Source: Oscheius sp. JU75
Taxonomy: Eukaryota; Nematoda; Chromadorea; Rhabditida; Rhabditidae
NCBI GenBank assembly: GCA_037178855.1
Contig: JASJZC010000005.1
Span: forward strand, 8,308,001-8,372,000
Reading direction: 5' to 3'
DNA: 64,000 bases
Below are positions 35,308 to 48,900 of this stretch, in pieces. The position numbers and the translations under genes are program-made. The notes under the pieces were generated by a model. That model saw nothing but the letters and a program-made list of their open reading frames with translations. It made no database searches and was not told where the DNA came from. Position 1 is the first letter of the stretch; every line of letters starts with the position of its first letter.

Positions 35308-36632
35308 TCAATGTTCGAGTCCTATGTCGGTCGAGTGAGTCTTGGAGGTTCTGCCACCACTCTGATTACTCTTGCTGCCGCTGTAGAATGTAGTTACGAC
35401 AGCCGATTTCATGCTGCCCTTCTGGAGGAGAGAGAGGACTCTTCTGCGAATGGTCTGATTAACGATAATGTACACCAAACACGGAAGACCTTAAATCGTT
35501 TTTGTTAAAGTAAACTAAGACGGTTACCACTGCAAAACTGCCACGCGAAACTTGCCATCATAATGAACTCGACGGGGACCACAAAGAACTGCATGTATGC
35601 GTAGAGATAGGCTGCAATTCCTGTGAGAGTACAGACGAGGAAACATTGTACAAAGACCTTGAGTATATACTTGTTTACATTAAGCAAAATACAAACTTTG
35701 TACTGATAACTGCTCATGTGACTTTGGCCAGGAACTTTTGAAGTGAAGAGAAGCTTCAGACAAAGCGCGACGTAGAGAATTGTTGTTCCAATCGCAGTGG
35801 CAACATTGGTTCCAACGTGAACAAGGTTCTTGTACTTGACTGCTTCCTGGAAAACGGCAACATCAGGGTGAGGTGATGTGGGTACGATGTACTCCCATAA
35901 AAGTGTAAACAAGGGAAAGGATCACCATCACCAGCCAGAGAAAGTGCTAGGGTATGCAAGTCATTTTTCAAGACTTACAGTAGCCAGATCCTCAATGAAC
36001 GGGAAGAAGAACCAAGCTCCCAGAGCTGAATTGAACGAAGCCTGACGGGTACAAGTAGCGACGAAGATCATATAGAGACAAGACATTCCAATCCAAAAGT
36101 ATGTTCGTTGTCCTAAACTTAATCTGTTCACAACAACACAAAACTAGGTTACCAGAAAAGAGCCACTCTCCCCTTTTAAACATGGTACAGCAACGATTAA
36201 TTCCAATCACCAAGCAGTTGAAGCACGAGGAGCACCAGAACGCGAGACCGAACGCTGCTGGAACATATCCGATTGTGGGATGCGTACAGAAAACGGCTCC
36301 TTGGTAGAAAAGAACACCAGTCAAAACACTGTTGAATGCGATACTGACTGAAATTCTGGTCACTGGAGGATATAATTCGACCTACACAAGTCAATAAAGC
36401 AGTTAAAGTACATGATCTTGAAGCAGGCTGTTTGAAGAATGCTTCGATGAGACATGGCCATGATGACGATGATGTAGAGAATCATCAGAAGAAGACCACT
36501 AATAATGAAATAGAGACCAAGTCCTTCTCTCTTGAGTCCAGTAGCAGACCATTCTTCTTTAGTGTGTCCAGAACAGTTGTATTCTTCTGGATCAGCTCGC
36601 CAGAAGACGTGGGGATAGATTTCGAAAGGCAT
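35308..36632 (-). CDS. Srt-type seven-pass chemoreceptor
   Basis: Exons 36632-36386, 36347-36153, 36112-35979, 35891-35697, 35657-35528 and 35489-35308 give about 360 residues, the usual Srt size. Diagnostic features: YNCSGHTKEEWSATG before TM1, CFKIMYFNCFIDL in TM2, FCTHPTIGYVPAAFGLAFW with CFNCLVIGINRC at TM3, RTYFWIGMSCLYM at TM4, YKNLVHVGTNVATAIGTT before TM5, YAYMQFFVVP at TM6, and LPCLVYIIVNQTIRR at TM7. TTTTCAG one base before the ATG suggests trans-splicing. The 39-nt intron after 35697 is in frame without stops. The acceptor of exon 4 (GGGAG at 35892-35896) is weak, so a few residues there are uncertain. Role: chemosensory GPCR. Confidence 0.85.
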
Positions 36633-39600
36633 ACTGAAAACTCTACTCACTACTCGGTTAGATTTGGAGCAAGAGGCGTAAACGTTGAAGACACAATGGG
36701 AAACACGAGAATGGGAAAAAGAAGAAGCAAAATCTCAGTACTCCTATTGGTGAATGAGTGCATATCCTTTCCTAACTACAGCACCAGGTGAGCTTGGCCT
36801 AGGGGACTGGCTGCTTGATTACACCTTCCCTTTATAGGCACCGTAGGATAGAGGTTAATCCCAGAATACTGGGTAAAACTACGTTAGGAAAAGCTAAGTA
36901 GAGAAGATTAGAGTTCGATCGGCACTGATAATAACGTGTACCCAACTGTTCCCAATGACAGTAGCATTGATCTCAAATGTCAAATTTTTGTTCTCTGAAA
37001 GTTGACGCTCTGTTGTTGTAGCACAAATGTATCCGATTTCTAACGCATAGCCTTTTCTTATTTACGATGAACACGTCAGGACATGTCAAAAGAGATTAAA
37101 GAGTACTTTCACGGAAGCTACGGGTGGTATTCGGACGATCACTGGTCTTTGAGATTTATGGCTATCACTGAAGCTTGAACTGTCCTCAGTGGATAAAGAG
37201 GGAACTGGTACAGATGAGAACAAATGATTTCACGAGATCAAGAAGACAAAGTTTAAGCTTGAGAATGGAGCAGATAGATCCAAAGAACGATTGTCTGAAA
37301 AAAAGAGGATATGGAGCTTTCAGTTTTGCCCCAGGGTTTTCAACCAATATCGGAGTCTTTTTGTATTGTGCACCAGCAGGTTCCCTCCACCTTCTTCGTA
37401 CGGATTAGGATCAACATCAAAAGTACTGAGACGAGGCAAAATATACAAGTTGATAACGCTACAAATTGAACCAGACGTTGTTCTTTTACGACATAAACGA
37501 CCGATACAACTTTTGATTGCCACAGACTCAGCGCATAAGGCCCAGCCTATTTGGCTTATTGTGAGCTAAATGTGATTCCTTCTGTGTGCATAGCTGAACA
37601 AGTGAACATGTGAGGAGAACAGGTATCAAAATTTCACTTCTAGTCCACTACACTCATATCGCTGTCCGCTGTTTTCTAGACGAACATACGTGTCCAAAAA
37701 ATGCGTGATTGGAGTTGAACTTTATCCGTCCAAATTCTAACAAAGAGAAACTTATTATGCTAGAGAATACCCTCTGCTACTTCATCTTTAATCCTGTACA
37801 GCACATAAACCACGTTCATTTTGACATTAAAGTATTTCGGGAGAGCACGAGGATTTTGTATAATAACTTAAGAAGAGAACGTATTGAATCCAAACTATGG
37901 AAGCACGATGGTGTCTGTGGTTGACTCTGTTTGTTTGTGGTTGTTTATTATTGACAACTAGGTAGCAAGTCAGTTGTGAGCAAAGAGTTGCATGGGGACA
38001 TCGCGCTGTTCGTGGTAGCTTGCCCAACGACTGCGAAGTATGTCAGAAAATGAATCCTTTTATGCTGGTTATAGTGCTAAGAAACATAAATGAAGTAACT
38101 TTCTAGAATGCCCTGTTTTATATGCTCCGGAACGTGCTTTCCTGGCTCATCCTGATCATAAACGGGCCTTTTTCAACCGGATGTTAAGTTGTTCACTGAG
38201 AAGTACGCGTCTACTTTTGCGAAGCCGATCTACGACTCGATACATCAGCACCGGAAAGACGACGTGTGTGGTACTTCTTTGGTCTCAAACATCTGGATAG
38301 ACCATGAGTCACAGTTTGTCATAATAGACGAAGGAGACCAACAGTACTCGTCTATGAGAATAACAACATCAAAGTCTTCAGTTGGAAGTTTCAGTCTTTC
38401 TGTAAAATCGACGGGAGGCTCTATCAGATGGTTCCCAACCATTACCGCATACTTCGACTACGGTTCTACAACACATGTATATCTTGTGCAATGAGGAATC
38501 TCATCTGGTACTCGATTCTATCACCGGTGTTGCTCATGTCCACTTCCGACGGAATAATCTGAGAGGGTCACATCAATACGTGCAGTTCAACCGCTTGTGT
38601 TTTTTGGCAACTACGGAAACAAATAGGGGACTGATAGAAACGAATAGTGGGTTTGAAAGTTTGGACTTACATTCGAGTTTTTTACGGAAAGAGCCCTCGG
38701 ATGACTTTTTGCACACGACAGGCACAAAGCATTTGAACGGACCCCATACGGAGGATGTCCTTACCACCTGTCTCGCTTTCGAATTCATGACCTGCGTGTG
38801 TTCCAGAAATACGCTATTCCCTTACGGGAGTCGGCATTGGGTTGGCAGTCGGCCTGTCAATTTTTTCAAACAGCAGTCAGGCCGAGCACTGAAACCTCTC
38901 CCCAGAGACATAAGGCAAATTAGTCGTTGCCAGAGGCCCTGGGAGAGGAGAAGAGTCGCGAGCATTACCCCTTCATTTGTCAGACTTGATCCCCTCTTGT
39001 GCCCTTCATTTTTTCTCGACGAGTGACCCCGGGATGGTTATTCGTCCGCACACTGGATTGATTAAGAAATGAGTCTGTTTTCACCCGACCGCATTTAATA
39101 TCTTTAAAAGGTGTGAGTCAGTTTATGACGCAGAAAAGACAAATACACATTGAGGGATAAAAAGGGGAAGCTCTCAACTATCACCAAGCGTCGTTCCTTC
39201 GAATATTGCCGCGCAGTTTCCATCTGTTATTTAAGTTAAAGGATGTTTGAAATTTCAGTATGCCTAGCCATTCTTTCTACACTGTCAAGCAATTTGTCAC
39301 GTACATCTGTCATACGAATTTGGTCCTTCAGTAAACCCCTTAGCTTCGTTGTCTTTCGCTTTCTTGTACAATTTGAAGTATCAGACCGGCAGCTAATATA
39401 GACAAAATAGTTAAGAAAGGTTTTCAATAGTTAGAGGTCGAAAAAACCTGACTGGATCGAGAGCCTTTTAGTCTCCAAACAAATCAAGAAAATGAGCAGT
39501 TCTCAACCTCCCACTTATAGACTCTGTCACAATACCTCCCAATTTGGCTGACGTGAAGCCCACCCAATGGGGAAGGTGAAAATTCGCCAGAAAGCTGCAA

Positions 39601-42600
39601 TCACTCCCGGGGAAGCCAATTATATGCTGGGTGCCCCCGTCCACGGGTACTAATTGACGTCTCCCCGCGAAACCCCCCTCGAACTTCGTGTGGAGCACAT
39701 TACCTGTTCCGCACCAAATACTTTTCCATTTCTCGGTGACCTCTTCCATTATGTAAATTTGCAACATCCATCCTAGAAAAGCGGACTTCTGCCTGTGTAT
39801 GGGGCTAGTGCTTATTGATTCTTGGCCAGATGCCAATAAAAAGCCGGCGGGCAGCGACCAGAAGGGACATGGGGGCTATGTGTGTGCGCTTCTTTCAATT
39901 CAGGCCCTCGGTGGTTTTAGTCACTGGATTTTCTCGATATTCTCCCAGTTTCTACTTTTCTCCGCGTCGAAATCAGTCCTTTTTGAGTCACGAAGCCCTC
40001 GTTGATTGTCTCTACGCGTCTATATTGATTCTCACCCACCAGCACACACTCTCTCACTGCCCTTTTTCTGTTTCTGGCGGCGTCTATTGGATTCTGTAAT
40101 TGTCCCCTAATTGCACTTCATGCCAGCCGTGTCAATTATAGTTCTTCGTTTTGTTCGTCCTTTAAATGACCGCTTACTTTTTTTAACCCCCGTTGCCTGA
40201 GCTCCTTTTTGGAAAGAGGTAGTGGAACTAATTGCTGTCTTCCACGAAAACTCTCATCTTCACCCACTTGGGGAATATTCATTATAATCTGGGAACGTTG
40301 GAGGGAACTGCGTAACAACCATGGGAAAATGGGGTCTCTTTGCAGTACAACACTAGATTTCTGCACTTTTTACTTGGTTTGTGAAAACTTTGAACTTTTG
40401 AAAGTCCGACTATCTTCTGAATTATGTTTCTCCATAACTTTCAATTGATTTTTGAAATTTCCAAGGATCGAACTTTTACGTTACTCCTACCGACCAGAAC
40501 AATCTTTTTTCTGATTCCCACTGTCAATTGATGTTTTCACATTTCCCTCCTTGAGAAAGTCGGCTCGTCCAGGCATGAAAGATTTCTTAATTGTCCTCTC
40601 TCTGCTTCTGTTTGGTGTGCAGAACGTTGGTCAATTGCTTCCACTCTAAACACAGATTTCGATCTGGCCTTTTCATTTTGCAAAAAGGGCTCCTGTCCGA
40701 GCTTCTGACTCGAGTCATAAATCTGCTTTCGAGCCGGCGAGATGCGCCCGTCGACAGAAGAGACGTCAAATATACACATTTGTTCTTCTGTGAGAGATGA
40801 ACAGAGATGCCGAGTTTTGTATTCCGACGGCAGGAGTTTTGAAAATTAATTGTGCCGCCGTGTCTTTCTCGGCATCAATTGCTAATGTTTTATTCAAAAG
40901 CAAGAGAGCAGGTCTCTCTGCCTTTCCTTTGCGTCCCCCCAATGGTGGCAGAAGGCATTTTTTGAACCAGCCGTCCCCTCTCGATCCAATCTAATCTCGT
41001 CATATTCTCTTTGCTACGTGTCTCATCCATATTCATGTTGCGCTCATGTGTCTATTGGTTCCCCCTTTTCTCCCTCTTCCTTCTCTTTTGGAGCTATATT
41101 CCAGTCAGCTAGACCTTTAAAGCCGTTTACGTGTGTGAAAATCAGCTGTTTACGAGATTTTATTGGCACTCTGGGGTAGTATTCTATGTGAGATTTACTG
41201 GATCTCACTGTGGGCTCTTTGCAGCCAGTGGATAGTTTTCGGACTGAATATCTAGCTATCTGTATTTTGTTTTTTCTGTATCTGTAATTGGTTGAATGAA
41301 ATGTGCCACCTGGTCGATTTTGGTAACTAAATGCAAGTTTAGCTCTTGAATTGAGCAACTGTATTTTTAGAAAGTTTCTTCCCAGTACTCTAACCCTATG
41401 TAGTAAGCGTGACAGTTTCTCGATTAAAATCGTTTTTGACCGCTGATACCCCTTCCTCCATGCACTATTTGTTTCATTGAAACAGCCGTTTTCCTGACGA
41501 ATCCCCGGAACAGTTTGCGAAACTCTACTGTACCCACATTTTACATTTTATTTTTACAGCCACACTTGCGGCTTATGACAAGCCTGTCATGTGCTGGATT
41601 GACATTTCTACGAGCTGAATGCCACGACGGCCTCGTCTAGAATATTTCGGGAAATGTTGTCTGGAGCATATATAGTAGGAACGTCTACTGTTTTCCAACC
41701 TAGCTGTGCAGTCACCCACTTTGATCTTATTTTGCTTTTTTTCCTGGATCAAATATGCCGAGAACATTCTGAGATCCCTTTTTTAAACTCCTTTGCCAGT
41801 ACAGGAACGATGCGAATCCGTTTTATACTATGATTATCTGTCTTGCTTATAGTTTCAAGGATCCGCTTTATTTATCTGGGAAATTCGAATCAGGAAACAT
41901 GCGATCGCTTCTTTTCCAGCCATTTCCTGCTTACTACATTCTTCAAATACTGGTCTTCTAATCCTTCCGGGAAAACCTGACTTTTCTCCCTAATTCGGAA
42001 ATTCTGAGCAAGGCCGTTTTTGGCTGGAAAAACCTTATGACCGGTGCATAATTGGGGCCAGGTTTCTGGACAAAAGAGCCAAAATTCAAATATTTATGAG
42101 CGATCAGTTATGTGCATGTGTGTTAGCCATTACGACGTCGACAGAGAACTCTGCCACTCCCCCTCACAGTTCATAAGACTTTTTTTCCCAGAGTGAAGTG
42201 TGAACTGGACTTGGGATACATTTTCAGCTGTTCGGGGGCAGAATATTTGTTCCAATGAGGCTGAGAGAAAAAGGGCAACATCAGATCTGTCGAAATGCAA
42301 TACTGATCATTTCATCCCCCTTTTTCTTGATTTCGAAGCATCGTCTTTCTATGAATGCCTGATGATGCACATCTTTGTTTTTGTCTCTTTCTCTGCCGTG
42401 TGTCCCGCTCGTTTTTCGAAGAACATAAACAAAAACAGTTTGTTGTTCGAGGAGTCGAATAGATAGTTAGGCTACCTTTCCAAAGGCTGTGTATCTCTCT
42501 TCTGATCATTCTCTTATTACCATTCTCTCGAACACATTTGATCCGGGATACTTTAGACAAGTAAAGAAGATGTCCCCAATTCTGGCTTGTTTCCAAGGCA

Positions 42601-42995
42601 AATTACAAAAAGTTTAGATTCCATTAAACTGCAAAACATACACTACAATCAGTTGTGTATTGAGATCCTTTGAAGTTATTTATTGTTTTCTACCTTTTGA
42701 ATATTTCCAACAATAAAAGATGTCAGAGATTGTGATCGGATTCAAAACGCTTGTCCTCGCTGAGCTGAAGTATAGGTTTCATTTCATGGATCCAAGCAAT
42801 CTTTGCTGAGTAAATCAGTGATTTCTATCTATCGTACACTATTTTGCAGCTTGTTCTATCAAAAACCTGACCTTAATTACTGAGCTTCATTCTTTGTACT
42901 AATCTTACCACCATTGGGCTGACGTCAGACCGCAGATGATTGCAAACTTCTCACTCTTCAATCTCCTTCCCCTAAAACATTGATCGAATTTTCAG
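36633..42995. other. 6.4 kb without a recognised gene
   Basis: The stretch lies between the Srt receptor and unc-31 and probably holds unc-31 upstream regulatory DNA. A 102-codon plus-strand frame at 38189-38494 and an overlapping frame read as YENNNIKVFSWKFQSFCKID near 38355-38410 look partly protein-like, but I could not join them into a gene. AATAAA-type signals and splice-like motifs occur without coherent frames. Confidence 0.35.
38189..38494 (+). CDS. Unassigned open frame
   Basis: 102 codons including stop, rich in Ser/Thr and aromatics, with segments such as WIDHESQFVIIDEGDQQYSS. A hydrophobic signal-like segment (MLRNVLSWLILIINGPFSTG) is encoded just upstream in another frame near 38120-38180 and could be spliced to it. 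No family is recognised, and the alternative frame is equally open, so this may be a decayed gene. Confidence 0.2.
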   Translation: MFTEKYASTFAKPIYDSIHQHRKDDVCGTSLVSNIWIDHESQFVIIDEGDQQYSSMRITTSKSSVGSFSLSVKSTGGSIRWFPTITAYFDYGSTTHVYLVQ

Positions 42996-45900
42996 ATGCT
43001 AGGTGCCAGTAGTAGTGAAGACGACGACGATGACTATGTGAATGAGGAAGAGGTGCGTTTTATTGACACTTGAGGGATTCGTCTTTGGGAATTGGGTGTA
43101 GCTTGATCCGAACATACTAAAAAGGAGACAGGCGACCAATTGATGCTTCTCCCTTCGTTTCGAATAGCATTAGCCTGTCGATTAAATTATTGAGTTAGTG
43201 TGGCCGATGCGGTGGGAATGTGTCGTATCGGGTTACCCTATTTGCACTCAACGTCCTCCTTGTTAACAGCTAGGCAGACGAACAAAGGGAATTGAAAGTT
43301 ATTATGAGTAGTTTTTCAGGTACACATTCCTCTTCCTGGCAAGAAAAAGTCGCTCCTGGGTGGCACCTACTCTCCCCGATCCAATTCACCAGCTCCTTCG
43401 GATTCCGTCAGTCAGACAAACTCGCTGAAGAGGAACAACAGTTCGAGTACCTACGGAAGAAAGGATTCGGTTCAAGCGCACACGCCGAGCAGAAGTGTGA
43501 GTTGTTTATGTTTTGTTTGGCAAACTTCTACATGAACCTTGTGAAAAGAGAGGGTAGTCAGAAGCGCTAAAATATATGCGGAAATTGTACGAAAAAGACG
43601 TTTAGAGGCACTGTATTTCTCTAAAAAGTATTTCTTAAGATCAAGCTAAAAAGACAGAAACACATTCCTATTATAAACTCCCTGTCGACTGGCTAAGCTT
43701 GCGCGTGTAGCATAGAACTAATTGACAGACGACATTTTAATTAGAAGAGTTTATTAGGTACTACTATTCGAAACTATTCTGTAGATTGTCTTTTTAAATA
43801 AAGCCGTTGTTGTTGAAGTCCAACAGTCTCCTGCAAGGTACCATCTCGCTAGTTCTGAACATGCCACATCGGTAACAGTAAACGTTTCCAACTCACTGAT
43901 CAAAGACAATATGGTTGACGTTACTAAGCGCTGAAGGGCTATTGGCACACATCAGCTTAGAAAGTGGGTAGCCTTTGACAGCTTCCAGTTCAGCCTCTGT
44001 GAGACCACGAGAGTTCGAGACCTTGTTCTCATAGAAGAAACGATCTCCCTTCTTGAGATTGGCAAATGTTTCGGCGATGATGTAGGCCCCGGTTCGGCCA
44101 AGAAGAGCACCGTTCGCCGGTGATTCCATCATGAGACCGGTGTAGAGATCAATGTCGTTGACGTTTGCGTAGACACTCTTCAGCGCCTCAATGTTTGCTG
44201 CTGTCATTTCTCCAGAAAGACCATCAAAATTGTTAGCCTTGGGGAGACCGACAGTGCGTCTGTACTCATTATATGGGTGGAGTCCGACGTCTCTTCCACG
44301 CATAATGTTGATAGCTACGAGGTCCAGTCCAGTAGCCGGGGTTCCCCTAGTTTCGAACATTTGATTCCTGATAGGAAAGCTGAACTGCCGATCGGCCTTC
44401 TCGGCTGGTGAACGGATAAGACCTAGAGAGGATTAGTGAGAGACAGGGTGAGACGGTTACCATGGAGCAATGTTTCAGTCCCTTCGGGTTTGTATAAGGA
44501 ATCGGCATAAAAGATGTTAGAACCGAGGCCAACATTAGATAAGAGAACATTAGTCTTGTTACTCAACCGAACAAATTCTTTACCGACTTGCGAATGACCA
44601 AACCGGAAAGCTGCAGCAGCAAACTCAGCAGTCAGGGCGGCGTTGACTTTTTCATCGTAGCCTAAACACTGATTTTAGAGGCAAGGAATATAACTACCAT
44701 TATAGTATCCTGACCCAACTGGAAGAGATGCCAACCCAAATTCTTTCATTGTCTTAGCTCCAAGAAGCTTGGGCAAGTACTCGTCGTAGACATGGTGCTG
44801 GTAGTTGGCAATCATCAGTCTTCTCGTTTCTTGGAAAATCGATTCGTCGGGATAGGAGGCATGAGCCTTCTTAATCAGGCGCGCGATTCTGTTGTGTTCC
44901 TTGATGTAGACGACATGGAGAGGGATGAGTCCGGGATGAAGCGAGTTTCTAAAGTCACCGGCCAGAAAGCAGTGATTCGGAGCTCCGGTTCTACAGTTAG
45001 TGTCATTAGGAGCTTGAGGAGGCAGTACAAAACCAGCATTGAACTCTTTGAGTTCGCCATCCTTGAAGGTTCTGACACTGGCAGCAACACATTCGTCCGA
45101 GCCGTAAACAACGGACAGATCGAGAAAATGAGTGTTCTGATTGATCTGTGTCCTCTGTCCGAGTCCCTCCTGCCCGTTGAGCGATCTCGTCATAGCGAGA
45201 CAACCATTTTTCGGGAAGTAAGCATCGTCAGCCGGCACCTTGATCGGAGCACAATCGTCCAGATTCATGGTATTGCAATTGTTGCAGTCTATTGTCTCTC
45301 CCTTTCTGCCGGTAGCGGTAGGCATGGAGATGACATCATGGGCTATGAACTGTCCAAACTGCATGTGCATATGACTCGTAGTGAGATCCATCTGATTGGT
45401 GGTGCCTTCGGCATGAAGACGGTTAGAGACGAGACGGGTAGAAGGAAGAGGTACTCCGGTAATACCCTTAGTTCGGAATTCACCAATGTTGTCAGCATAG
45501 CTGGCATCTCCCATCAGGCGACGGATTGGTGTCACAGCTTTGCCAAAAGCGCTAGAGCGACGGTTGTTACAGACTCCAGTGAAGGTACGGTAGTTTGTAC
45601 TTAAATGTTGACTATTCAAGAGCAGAGAGATGGCGGAAACTCACTTGTCAATAAAAGCGCAATTGAGTGCATCCCCCGAGCATCTTTTGATAGATCCGCC
45701 ATCGTAACCCTTCCCGGCAACGGTTATTCTGTTAGTAACGGATGCCTTCTCGATCAGTGAGTTGACGTCGACAGTTGACAGTTGACTCAGTATCTCTCGT
45801 CCATTTTTTTGAACCAGGATCTTGGATACTTCTGCCAAAAGAACTCCTCGAGCTTGCTCCTCCTGGGCATCACTGTTTGCCTTCTGGGTCTGGCTTCTGG

Positions 45901-48900
45901 CTCCGCTTTCCTTGATAATCGTGAGGTTGGCCACTTTTCTAGCAATATTCTGTTGGGCAACTATGATCGCTTCTTGTACTTCCTTTTCAAGTTTCGTTTG
46001 TGCGAAGCTAAAAAAGTTGCTTTGAAAAAGTGCTGAGAGAACTAACCAAACAATGACTAGGAGTGTGAAGATTAGTAGACGCATCTTGGTCAGTTATTTT
46101 CAATCAGAACGGTCTTTTTAAAGTGGCAATCTATTTGCTCAGATTTTTTGCAGCCCACACTTGCAGCTATATCAACTACAGACTATATTTGACGGTTGCA
46201 GATTAACCCACGCAAAGTAGCACATGATTTGTTGCAAATGTTTCTACAGTTAGTTGCGAGTGTTGAATTCTCTAAGTTGTTCTTCTCAGTCCAATAACTC
46301 TTTTTAGAACCGAAATGCTCCTTCTCGACCAGTCGTGCAATCTTCACAAGACATTTCGGACCAAGAAGAGGAGCCAGATGGAGCATCAACAGCGCAAGCG
46401 AGTGGTGGTGACGCTACTATCAGTAAAGAAGAACAGGAAAGAATACGGTGTGCACTTATGCTACTTGAGCAACCGTAATTTATAGGGCAGAAAAGGAAGA
46501 AGAAGATCACAAACGACATCTTCAACACTACGTCTTCATCTCGCGCTGTATAGCCTACCACTTCAATGCCAAACTGCCTTCGGATATGGCTCGTAGGCAG
46601 CTGAAAGTGACGAAGCAGGAGCTAAATAGGTTGAAAGACAGGTGATCAGGCATTGAGATTGGATTATATTTTCGGTTTTCTAGATTTCAAGCTTTTCTTC
46701 GAGGTGAAACAGGGATCCCAGCTGACGAAGCGTTGAACAAGGCAATGCAGAGCTACATGGAGGTCTTTCTCAAATCAGAACGGGTACACAAAGTCGTCAA
46801 TGCTGGCGGTTTTTCAATGCACGACTTTCGAGAAGTCTTTCGGCTCAATGTGGAAAAGAGGATCAGATCTCTGCCTGAAATCGAGGGCCTGTCAAAAGAC
46901 ACAGTTTTGAGTTCTTGGATGGCGAAATACGATGCAATAACAAAGACGGAAGACGAAACAGCAAAGACAAGGTATCGTACTCTTGAAACATTTTGACAAT
47001 TTCGCCACAGAACTCGGAGAACGCAGAACAAGGATCCCTCCAATGATGGGGTGCTGTCAAAAGAGCAACTCTACGACATGTTCCAGCAGATTCTTGGTGT
47101 GAAAAAGTTCGAGCACCAGATCATCTACAACGCATTACAAGTAAGTCTCTCGTCTCCGCTAGAGTGCCTCTAAACACGCTCTTTCAGCTGGAAAATCCGG
47201 ATGAGCAGACGGCGTCGATTAGGAGGGAAGTCAGCATGCGAGAAGAGCTGATAAAGGAACATGGCAAAGTGGGTTTCTGGGGATGGAATCTGGAAAAAAT
47301 GAATGACAGAGAAATAAAGGGGCAGAGACATAAAGATGGGGACCGTACAAAAACTCTAATTACAGTTACGAAAGCTCATGCCAAAGTTTGTCGTGAAAGA
47401 CATGGAAACGCTCTTTGTCGATGAATACCGTCAGTCCACCAGCATGTTGATAGCCAATCTGGAGTCTGTCCCAGTGGTCAAGGCTGGTTCTCAAGGCCCC
47501 GGAAAGAGAAAAGAAAAGAGTCGGTGAGTCTTTGTATCCTCGAAAGAAACAAGTTACATTTATATTGAATACCCGCTTTTTAACATTTTTACTCACTTTT
47601 TATTATTCGAACCTATCAATCAGTTCTTCAAACGTTCAGTTTTGATCTCTTTTTTTCAAAACCCTATTCTTATGTTCTTTTCAGTAACCCGCCTAAGACC
47701 AAAACAAAACGGTAGGTTTCGATGCACCCACGAGATACACTCCACTCTTCTATCCCTCTCCTCTTTCTGTCCCTCTATACCTGTTTCAGGAATGATAGTG
47801 ACCTTTAATGACTTTATATAGTTGAGATGAGTTAGAAAGCCGTGTACAGAGTAATACTTTGGATATGGGCTACAGTTGAACCAAAGCGATAATCGTTCGA
47901 TGTGTAGAATTTGATAATTTTATCGCTTTATACGATTTCACTTATTGTGTAAACTGTCTAATAGAAAGAAACCTTAGATAAGAAAAAGCAGATTTATGCA
48001 GTTAAAGAAAAGTAAATAGTACCGAAACCATTTCTCTGCATTCAGTTTCAAAATACCAGGAGTGCCTTTTTTCTAGCAAGACCTAAACTTGACCCTTCCC
48101 AATGGAAATGAAGAAGAGTGAGAGTATCGTACTTAGTTCAGCAACTAACCAACCACATCTTGTTGTCGAACTTTTTCCAAAAAATTAACAATCCAAAAAC
48201 AAGTAGACGTGATGTTGCCGACAGCAAAACAAAACGTGTAGTCCAAGCCTTTCATTAATTTAGAGAACGTTACACTTTTAGATCCAGAAGCATTGAGGAT
48301 CTGTCCCTCTTTAACAGGTTTGCCAATCAGTCTTTTGCCAAAAAGACTTTTGTACTTTTTCTTGTTTTATTTTCGAGATTAGCCTCAGTTTACGGTGGTC
48401 CCACTGCACCCCCTGGTATATTCACAACATTTCTAACACCAAACTGTCCTCTGTTTTGTCCATTAACAGTGGGTGTGGTGGGGCGCCGTTTTCTTGCTCT
48501 GGCTTCGAGTCTTACTAACTCTGCTGCGGGTTTGATATGGTAGAGAGCTTCGACAAACTTCTAATATCTCTTTCCTGTAAAGCATGTTTTCCCTTACGGA
48601 AATTGCTGAGAGCTTTTTAACTTGGAACCGCGATATGTGCTTGAGGCCGATACTACTAACAATCTGAAAGAGGATATGATGAATGCCTTGATCTTTCCTC
48701 TCTTCTCGTGTTTTGTCCTGGGTCTTTGTCTTGAAAAAAGAAGCATGTGGCAGATTTCTCTCTCTACTAACCTGCTTACAGTTTTTAGTCCTTCCCTGTG
48801 GGGGAGGAGCTAAGAGCTCGTTGGCCTGGTGTTGCAACACACGGGAACGGAGATTTTGCACCCCCGGGACCGATGCATGTTCGAGTTCGAAGAATTAGAT

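Noticed and set aside
44792-45604. Long plus-strand open frame of 270 codons
   Set aside because: It is the antisense shadow of the largest peroxidase exon, whose own strand carries the haem-peroxidase motifs.
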